Positions 1 to 4,810 of a DNA stretch of 6,896 bases are shown piece by piece; position 1 is the first letter of the stretch; the number at the start of each line of letters is the position of its first letter. A program made the position numbers and the translations under genes. Origin of the DNA: Woeseiaceae bacterium (GTDB lineage: Bacteria; Pseudomonadota; Gammaproteobacteria; Steroidobacterales; Woeseiaceae). The stretch is taken from assembly GCA_022866645.1 (NCBI GenBank), contig JALHUQ010000437.1, positions 1-6,896 on the forward strand, given 5' to 3'. The notes beneath the pieces were generated by a model. That model saw only the letters and a program-made list of their open reading frames with translations. It ran no database searches and was not told the origin of the DNA.

Positions 1-924
1 CGTGCGGCCGCCAGCCTTGAAATTGGCAAGAGTACGCACTGTCGCGCCGGCTCCTGGCAAGCCGCCCACAAATCCCGCAATGAGATTTCCGATTCCCTGG
101 CCAATGAGCTCTTTGTCGGAATCATGAAAACTGCGACTCACGTTGTCAGCGACCAGTGAGGTCAGCAGGCTGTCGATCGAACCCAGCGCCGCCTATACTG
201 CCGCGCTAACAAGCATATAACTCAGCTGTGCAAAGTCGAACTGCGGGATCTGAAATGATGGCAGGCCCGATGGCACTGCGCCAAGGAGTGGCACATTGGC
301 GATAAAGAACGCCGCGACTGTGCCAAGAATCAAGGCGAGTAACGGCGCCGGCAAAATGCGCGTGAGGCGCTTCGGCCACCACAGGCACACGCCCAGTGAT
401 AATAAACCGACGCCCACAGCGCGCCAATTGATGGAAGTAATATCACTCGGCAATGCGGTCAGAACGTTGACGACGTTAGGTGGCGCGACGTGACCGATCA
501 GGGGTTCCAGCTGCAATATGATCAGTATGCAGCCGATGCCCGTCATGAATCCCGATATCACCGGGTAGGGCATCAGATTGATGTAACGCCCAATGCGCAG
601 ATAGCCGAATAAAATCTGAAAAGCGCCCGCCATCATGACAACCGTGAAGGCCAGAGCCGGTTGGCTGGCGAACTGAGTAAAAACGCTTGCCGAGACAATC
701 GTCATGGGGCCTGTAGGCCCTGATACCTGTGCGTTGGTGCCACCAAAGAGAGCAGCGAACAGACCTACACAGATCGCGCCATACAGACCGGCAATCGGGC
801 CCATGCCCGACGCCACGCCGAATGCGAGAGCCAGCGGAAGCGCGATAATGGCAGCAGTGGCGCCGCCGAAAATATCGCCGCGTAGATTGTCAGTGGATAG
901 ACGATTTATCTTTATGCCCAGCAT
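1..924 (-). pseudogene. SulP-family anion transporter (BicA-like), interrupted by an in-frame TAG and cut by the window edge
   Basis: Inner-membrane anion transporter of the SulP family. The first 243 codons (924 to 196) give a hydrophobic multi-span protein with family landmarks: ALPLALAFGVASGMGPIAGL near residues 29-48, VSGPTGPMT near 67-75, and PYPVISGFMTGIG near 118-130. A TAG at 193-195 then interrupts the frame. The same frame stays open for the remaining 64 codons to position 1 and encodes the expected continuation, including LGSIDSLLTSLVADN, HDSDKELIGQGIGN and GGLPGAGATVRT. This is one nonsense codon in an otherwise intact gene, not a natural end. The transporter core is completed, and a C-terminal STAS domain would be expected, beyond the window. 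The motifs resemble cyanobacterial BicA-type bicarbonate carriers, but substrate cannot be assigned. The ATG at 924-922 starts 2 bp after the rlmJ stop, suggesting co-transcription. A sequencing or assembly error remains possible. Confidence 0.88.
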
Positions 925-926
925 GG

Positions 927-1769
927 CTACTCATTCACCCATTGTTCAATTTCAGAAGTCGCTTTATCACTCGTACCGAGTTCCACGGCCAGAAAGGGTA
1001 GCGCGGTTTCCATCGCGCCGCGCAGCGTCCACGGTGGATTTACCACAATGACGCCACTGCCGTACATCCCGGGAAGCGACTTTCTGTCAGCGACGCGCAG
1101 TGCGAGATGTAGCACGTCACGAATCGGCAGATTTTCGATATGTCGGCGCAGTGACACTGTGCGTCGTTCATCCAGAATGGGGTACCAGAGTACGTAGGTT
1201 CCCGTTGAAAATTGCCGGTGCAATTTGCCGAGAGTGGCAATTGCAGTTTCGTACTCGTGGCTGAGTTCATACGACGGATCCATCAGTATCAGGCCGCGCC
1301 GTTCGATCGGCGGCACGAGACCTGCGCTAAAGCGGTAGCCATCCTCGAGGTGACAATGCACGCGCCGGTCTTTTGCGAACATCTTTTTGAGCAAGGGAAA
1401 GTCGCTACTGTGCATCTCGCACAGCGCCAGTCGGTCCTGCGGTCGCAGCAGCGTCGCCGCAAACCAGGGCGAACCCGGATACTTCGTGAGATCGGGTGCG
1501 GAGTTGAACTGATGCACGAGAGCCAGGTAATCCTTGACCGCTTCCGGCGCGTCCCTCGTGCCCCAAAGCTTCGATATACCAAGGCCGCTTTCGCCTGTTT
1601 TCTGCGCATATTCGGAGCGCAGGTCGTAGCTGCCCGCGCCGGCGTGGGTGTCGATGTAGCACAGCCCGGCGTCTTTCTGAGTCAGGTATTTGAGCAACGA
1701 AGTCAGTACGACGTGTTTCATGACATCGGCAAAATTGCCGGCGTGGTAGGCGTGTCGGTAGCTGAGCAT
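927..1769 (-). CDS. rlmJ: 23S rRNA (adenine(2030)-N(6))-methyltransferase RlmJ
   Basis: Cytoplasmic S-adenosylmethionine-dependent enzyme that methylates N6 of A2030 in 23S rRNA. At 280 residues it matches the E. coli protein in length and aligns with it end to end from memory. The N-terminus MLSYRHAYHAGNFADVMKH carries the conserved Tyr4, His6 and Lys18. DTHAGAG at residues 40-46 is the SAM-binding loop. DPSYE at 164-168 is the catalytic motif IV, with Asp164 at the E. coli catalytic position and Ser where the canonical DPPY has its second Pro. NPPW occurs at 244-247 and LWYPI at 194-198. The ATG at 1769 is chosen because the family begins with MLSYRH; upstream there is only a weak AGG about 11 bases away. 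The stop lies 2 bp before the SulP start. A terminator ends only about 30 bp upstream, so the source of its transcript is unclear. Confidence 0.97.
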   Translation of the reverse strand: MLSYRHAYHAGNFADVMKHVVLTSLLKYLTQKDAGLCYIDTHAGAGSYDLRSEYAQKTGESGLGISKLWGTRDAPEAVKDYLALVHQFNSAPDLTKYPGSPWFAATLLRPQDRLALCEMHSSDFPLLKKMFAKDRRVHCHLEDGYRFSAGLVPPIERRGLILMDPSYELSHEYETAIATLGKLHRQFSTGTYVLWYPILDERRTVSLRRHIENLPIRDVLHLALRVADRKSLPGMYGSGVIVVNPPWTLRGAMETALPFLAVELGTSDKATSEIEQWVNE

Positions 1770-1800
1770 GATGCGCGGTGCCTAAGAATACCCTGAACAG

Positions 1801-1823
1801 AAAACCCCGCCACGAGGGCGGGG
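1801..1823 (-). terminator. Rho-independent terminator of the small gene at 1845-2147
   Basis: A perfect 7-bp GC stem, CCCCGCC (1805-1811) with GGCGGGG (1817-1823), and a 5-base loop. On the minus strand it is followed by TTTT and then CTG (1804 down to 1798). It lies about 20 bp after the stop codon at 1845. On the plus strand no T-run follows directly, so it works mainly for minus-strand transcription. Confidence 0.82.
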
Positions 1824-1844
1824 CTCGATCTTTGACTCAGCGCG

Positions 1845-2147
1845 TTACTCCGTGGCGTGAAGCGCCCACAGCCGATTACCGCTGCAATTCATGACGTCTT
1901 CGAAACCGCTTTCGACAGCCTTGCCTTCGTCAGTCTCAAGCTTTGCCTTGCCGGCAGCCCAGGTCGCCAGATCCGGGTAGGTGTCGACGTACAGGAAGCC
2001 TTCCGAATCGCCAACGACAGCCGTGGCTGCCGCGCTGCTGATTTTCTCGTTTACGTTAGCTTTCATCCAGGCCAGCCACTTTTTGTTGACCGCTTGGCCA
2101 TCCTCAATATACGCCCGAAAGGCGAATAAACATAATGTCAGATTCAA
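1845..2147 (-). CDS. Small protein of unknown function; start uncertain, possibly N-terminally truncated
   Basis: Up to 100 residues. I do not recognise a named family. The body from about residue 19 looks like a genuine small soluble domain: a Trp-rich helix (KKWLAWMKANVNE, 22-34), a likely strand (GFLYVDTYPDL, 50-60), then helices ATWAAGKAKLETDEGKAVES (61-80) and a C-terminal NCSGNRLWAL. The strand-helix-helix order recalls dimeric alpha/beta-barrel (ABM-like) proteins, a low-confidence inference. The start is poor. The only start codon preceding the conserved-looking part is TTG at 2147, without a Shine-Dalgarno; the frame opens just four codons earlier, after a TGA; and the first in-frame ATG is residue 28. 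No signal peptide is seen. A dedicated terminator follows the stop, supporting an expressed gene or a recent relic. It is divergent from the repeat-protein gene. Confidence 0.6.
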   Translation of the reverse strand: MNLTLCLFAFRAYIEDGQAVNKKWLAWMKANVNEKISSAAATAVVGDSEGFLYVDTYPDLATWAAGKAKLETDEGKAVESGFEDVMNCSGNRLWALHATE

Positions 2148-2163
2148 TTCTGGTCGTTGTCAA
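2132..2163 (-). promoter_or_regulatory. Candidate minus-strand promoter for the small gene
   Basis: The minus strand carries an exact TTGACA (2163 to 2158). A -10-like CATTAT (2137 to 2132) follows after a 20-base spacer, longer than the usual 17; at 17 bases the hexamer is TGACAT, a poor match. If used, transcription would begin near 2126, downstream of the TTG at 2147, and the annotated start would be wrong. The -35 sits inside a small inverted repeat, CGTTG-T-CAACG (2155-2165). The site is weak and speculative. Confidence 0.25.
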
Positions 2164-2215
2164 CGTGTCCAGAGCCGCTGCGTTGAAATATCAGACAAAC
2201 TAAATCGCTATGGCT

Positions 2216-2221
2216 AAGGAG
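2216..2221 (+). promoter_or_regulatory. Ribosome binding site of the repeat-protein gene
   Basis: AAGGAG lies 7 bases before the ATG at 2229. It is the strongest Shine-Dalgarno in the window and fixes the start of this small gene, supporting real translation of a low-complexity reading frame. Confidence 0.85.
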
Positions 2222-2228
2222 AGGCAAA

Positions 2229-2582
2229 ATGAATACAGGAAAGTTTAAAGCTAACGCAAAAGTACTGTTGTTGATCGCGGGCGTTACCCTTATCGGTAAC
2301 GTCGCGTGGGCAGACGAGAACAATCAGGCAAGTGATCGATTCGATCGTCGCGGCGATCGTATCGACGAGCGTCTCGACAACCGAGGCGACCGAATCAATG
2401 ATCGACTGGACAACGCTTCGGATCGTGCAGCAGATGCGGGACGTGATCACCGTGCAGAGCGCCTGGACAGGAAGGGCGATCGTATCGATCGTCATCTGGA
2501 CAAGAAAGGCAATCGTATTGATCGCCGCTTGGATAAGAAAAGCGATCGCGTTCAACATCGACGCACGCGCCGAGGCAACTAG
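2229..2582 (+). CDS. Small exported Arg/Asp-rich protein of 11-residue repeats, function unknown
   Basis: 117 residues. The N-terminus has a classic Sec signal peptide: Lys residues at 5, 7 and 11, a hydrophobic core (VLLLIAGVTLIGNVA), and an A-W-A cleavage site before Asp29. The mature part would be periplasmic or secreted. It consists of six 11-residue units with consensus R-L-D-x-K/R-G-D-R-I-D-x. Three lie at residues 37-69 and three at 78-110, separated by an 8-residue insert, with a basic tail. By hand count, 50 of 89 mature residues are charged (22 acidic, 28 basic). There is no cysteine, enzyme motif or lipobox. Similar RLDRRGDRID-type proteins occur in other Proteobacteria as hypothetical proteins, to my recollection. 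An extended helix or disordered polyampholyte is likely, but no function can be assigned. The strong Shine-Dalgarno and the dedicated terminator indicate a monocistronic, expressed gene. Confidence 0.87.
   Translation: MNTGKFKANAKVLLLIAGVTLIGNVAWADENNQASDRFDRRGDRIDERLDNRGDRINDRLDNASDRAADAGRDHRAERLDRKGDRIDRHLDKKGNRIDRRLDKKSDRVQHRRTRRGN
2337..2558 (+). repeat. Degenerate in-frame 33-bp tandem repeats (6 units in two blocks)
   Basis: Units of 33 bases encoding the 11-residue repeat occupy 2337-2435 (three units) and 2460-2558 (three units). A 24-base insert separates the blocks. Conservation is stronger in protein than in DNA, with synonymous drift between units, so these are old coding repeats. 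Because the Asp-Arg dipeptide is often encoded as GATCGN, the segment 2334-2547 contains ten GATC sites. Confidence 0.85.
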
Positions 2583-2614
2583 GCAAAGGATTTTTTGAAA
2601 AAGCAGTGAAAGCG

Positions 2615-2645
2615 GAGGCGGCCGGATAAGGCCGCCTCTTTTTTT
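2615..2645 (+). terminator. Rho-independent terminator after the repeat-protein gene
   Basis: A perfect 9-bp stem, GAGGCGGCC (2615-2623) with GGCCGCCTC (2630-2638), a 6-base loop GGATAA, and a run of seven T (2639-2645). It lies about 32 bp past the stop codon and insulates the downstream speA, which therefore needs its own promoter. Confidence 0.93.
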
Positions 2646-2681
2646 GTTCGTCCAGAGCAAGTCTAATCATGTCCTTTTCGG

Positions 2682-2713
2682 CTCCGCGGGGTTCTTCCGG
2701 AGTGTTAGTCCGG
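2682..2713 (+). promoter_or_regulatory. Leader of speA with two mutually exclusive short hairpins (weak)
   Basis: The 135-bp gap between the upstream terminator and speA must hold the speA promoter, but I see no convincing -35/-10 pair. It does contain CTCCG (2682-2686) pairing with CGGAG (2698-2702), and CCGGA (2697-2701) pairing with TCCGG (2709-2713). The two stems share bases and cannot form together. Each is only 5 bp and neither has a T-run, so this may be chance. Confidence 0.2.
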
Positions 2714-2767
2714 TAGACTATCGCTCCCAACTTGGATCAAATCCCGTGTCTGATCCAGCCCGTACGC

Positions 2768-2771
2768 AAGG
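2768..2771 (+). promoter_or_regulatory. Ribosome binding site that decides the speA start
   Basis: AAGG lies 8 bases before the ATG at 2780, a normal distance. The other in-frame ATG at 2774 is only 2 bases from it, and the TTG at 2732 has no Shine-Dalgarno. This favours 2780 as the start. Confidence 0.6.
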
Positions 2772-2779
2772 CCATGAAT

Positions 2780-4759
2780 ATGACGTCAGAAATTACCCCA
2801 CCAATGCCGTCCTGGAGTATCGAGGACGCCGCAGAACACTATCGCGTCGACGCCTGGAGCGATGGTTTCTTCGTCGTCAATGAAAGCGGCCATATGGCCG
2901 TCAAACCGTTCGATGATGGTCCACTGAGCATCGATATCCTGGACGTGGTGGCGGAATTACGCGCACGCGGCGTCCGGTTTCCAGCGGTATTGCGTTTTCA
3001 GGATGTGCTGCGCGCTCGGGTAAAACGCATCAATCTCGCGTTTGCGGAAGCGATCCGCGAAGCCGGCTACCAAAGTACCTACCAGTCCATTTACCCGATC
3101 AAGGTCAATCAGCTGCATGAGGTCGTCGAGGAAGTGCTCGACGCGGGCAAACCTTTCGGCCTGGGTCTTGAATGCGGCTCGAAAGCCGAGTTGGTCGCGA
3201 CTGTCGCGCACCTGGAATCCGACGATACACTGCTGATTTGTAACGGCGTGAAGGATCAGTCGATGCTATCGCTGATTTTGTCCAGTCAGCGGCTCGGCAA
3301 GAACGTCATACCGGTGATGGAAAAGTTCGCCGAATTCGAAGAGCTAATAGCACTCGCCGATGCGGCCGAGGCGACGACTCAATTCGGCGTTCGCGTTCGG
3401 CTGCGAACGGCGGGCGCGGGCAAATGGGCAGATTCGGGCGGATACCAGTCGAAGTTTGGCATTTCTCTGCCGGAGCTCATGCAGATCGTTGCGGCGCTGA
3501 AGGCGAATAGCACCGAACATCAACTCGCACTGCTGCATTTCCATCTCGGCAGTCAGATTTCGCACATTACCCAGCTCAAGCAGGCCGCCAAGGAGCTGGG
3601 GCAGATTTACGCCGAACTGATCCATATGGGATTGCCCATCCGCTACATCGATGTGGGTGGAGGCCTCGGCGTGAATTACACCGGCGCCTTCGAGGAAGGC
3701 AGTATTCAGTACAGCCTTCAGGAGTATGCCAACGCCGTGGTCTCGGCGATTCAGGATGTTTGCGACGCTCGCAAGGTGCCGCACCCGATACTTCTGTCAG
3801 AAAGCGGGCGGGCTATGACGGCTCATCACTCGGTACTGGTTGTCGAAACACTCGGTGCGTTTCGCAAGGACAATGCCCCGGACGAACACGTATTGCCGTC
3901 GGACTCGCATCGCCTGGCGCATAATCTTAATGAGCTCCTGACGTGGTTGCGCGAGACGGCATGGAAAGATGCCAGCGTCGATGAATTAGTCGAGGCCTAT
4001 CATTCTGTTGTTGAGATTCATCAGGAAGCAGCGACCCTGTTCGCGATGGGCTACTTGCCATTGCAGCAGAATGCATTGATCGAGCGCATGTACTGGAGCG
4101 GCTGTTCGGCAATATTGCGGATATTGCGATCCTCATGGCCGGATTCGCTACCGCCGCAATTCTATGAATTGCAGACACTGCTGGTCGACCAGTACCTCAT
4201 AGACTTTTCGGTGTTTCAATCCGCGCTTGATCATTGGGCAATCCAGCAGCCCTTTCCAATCGTGCCTCTGGATCGACTTGACGAGCGCCCGACGCGTCGC
4301 GCTTTGCTGGTCGATTTGACCTGCGATTCGGATGGCAAGATCTCGCAGTATGTATCATCGAACGACGACAAAAGTTTTCTTGAATTGCACGAGCTGAATC
4401 CGGGTGAGCCCTACTGCCTCGGTTTCTTCCTGATGGGCGCGTATCAGGACATCATGGGTGATGCGCACAATTTGTTCGGCCGCGTCGCGGAGGCGCATAT
4501 TTACGGTGACGCCGAAGAGGATGGCAATTTCTGGATCGAAAAAGTAATTCCTGGAACGAAAATTCAGGACATGCTCGCGCAGGTGCAGTACTTCCCGAAT
4601 GATCTGCAGCGACGCATGCAGAATCAGGTCAAGGAGAAAATCGATTCGGGCGCAATACGTCCGAAGCTTGGTATGGCGATTCTTGATCAGTACAAGGCGT
4701 GCTTCGAAGATGACACCTACCTTGTGAGCAATAGAGTGACGAAAGACGTCTCGGACTAG
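2780..4759 (+). CDS. speA: Biosynthetic arginine decarboxylase SpeA
   Basis: PLP-dependent enzyme converting arginine to agmatine and CO2, the first step of the agmatine route to putrescine and spermidine. It is a fold-III (alanine-racemase-like) decarboxylase. With the ATG at 2780 it has 659 residues, almost exactly the E. coli SpeA length (658). Visible landmarks: the PLP lysine in YPIKVNQ (Lys108), ECGSKAEL around 131-138, HLGSQ from His255, the phosphate-binding DVGGGLG (291-297), SESGR (340-344), the active-site Cys515 of TCDSDG, and GFFLMGAYQDIMGDAHNLFG near 548-567. No key residue is missing. An in-frame TTG at 2732 would add 16 residues but lacks a ribosome binding site; an ATG at 2774 would add two. 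The gene is monocistronic, between terminators at 2615-2645 and 4765-4794. No other polyamine gene is next to it. Confidence 0.97.
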   Translation: MTSEITPPMPSWSIEDAAEHYRVDAWSDGFFVVNESGHMAVKPFDDGPLSIDILDVVAELRARGVRFPAVLRFQDVLRARVKRINLAFAEAIREAGYQSTYQSIYPIKVNQLHEVVEEVLDAGKPFGLGLECGSKAELVATVAHLESDDTLLICNGVKDQSMLSLILSSQRLGKNVIPVMEKFAEFEELIALADAAEATTQFGVRVRLRTAGAGKWADSGGYQSKFGISLPELMQIVAALKANSTEHQLALLHFHLGSQISHITQLKQAAKELGQIYAELIHMGLPIRYIDVGGGLGVNYTGAFEEGSIQYSLQEYANAVVSAIQDVCDARKVPHPILLSESGRAMTAHHSVLVVETLGAFRKDNAPDEHVLPSDSHRLAHNLNELLTWLRETAWKDASVDELVEAYHSVVEIHQEAATLFAMGYLPLQQNALIERMYWSGCSAILRILRSSWPDSLPPQFYELQTLLVDQYLIDFSVFQSALDHWAIQQPFPIVPLDRLDERPTRRALLVDLTCDSDGKISQYVSSNDDKSFLELHELNPGEPYCLGFFLMGAYQDIMGDAHNLFGRVAEAHIYGDAEEDGNFWIEKVIPGTKIQDMLAQVQYFPNDLQRRMQNQVKEKIDSGAIRPKLGMAILDQYKACFEDDTYLVSNRVTKDVSD

Positions 4760-4764
4760 CAGAC

Positions 4765-4794
4765 AAAAAAAACGCCCCTTGCGGGGCGATTTTT
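4765..4794. terminator. Bidirectional terminator between speA and the receptor gene
   Basis: The stem CGCCCC (4773-4778) pairs with GGGGCG (4783-4788) around a TTGC loop. Eight A (4765-4772) flank it on the left, and A-TTTTT (4789-4794) on the right. Read on the plus strand it ends speA, whose stop is at 4757-4759. Read on the minus strand the stem is followed by eight T and ends the receptor gene, whose stop is at 4813-4811. Confidence 0.92.
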
Positions 4795-4810
4795 ATTCAT
4801 GCTGGTCTGA

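Noticed and set aside
193..195. TAG in the SulP gene as a pyrrolysine or other recoded codon
   Set aside because: SulP transporters have no known pyrrolysine. TAG is used as a normal stop in three other genes here, and no recoding structure is visible. A nonsense mutation or sequence error is simpler.
1212..1796. Long plus-strand open frame of 194 codons opposite rlmJ
   Set aside because: It lies entirely antisense to a well-recognised rlmJ apart from its first bases. Its translation shows no domain, and it has no ribosome binding site or terminator of its own.
2337..2558. CRISPR-like array suggested by regular 33-bp repeats
   Set aside because: The repeats are contiguous, in frame, degenerate at synonymous sites and lack unique spacers. 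They encode a periodic protein.
2214..2660. Minus-strand open frame of 148 codons with repeated hydrophobic segments opposite the repeat protein
   Set aside because: Its periodicity is the mirror image of the 33-bp coding repeat. The plus-strand frame has the signal peptide, Shine-Dalgarno and terminator, whereas this one runs through that terminator hairpin.
2732..2779. N-terminal extension of SpeA from the TTG at 2732
   Set aside because: There is no ribosome binding site before the TTG, and the extra 16 residues do not look like SpeA sequence. The ATG at 2780 gives the family's usual length.
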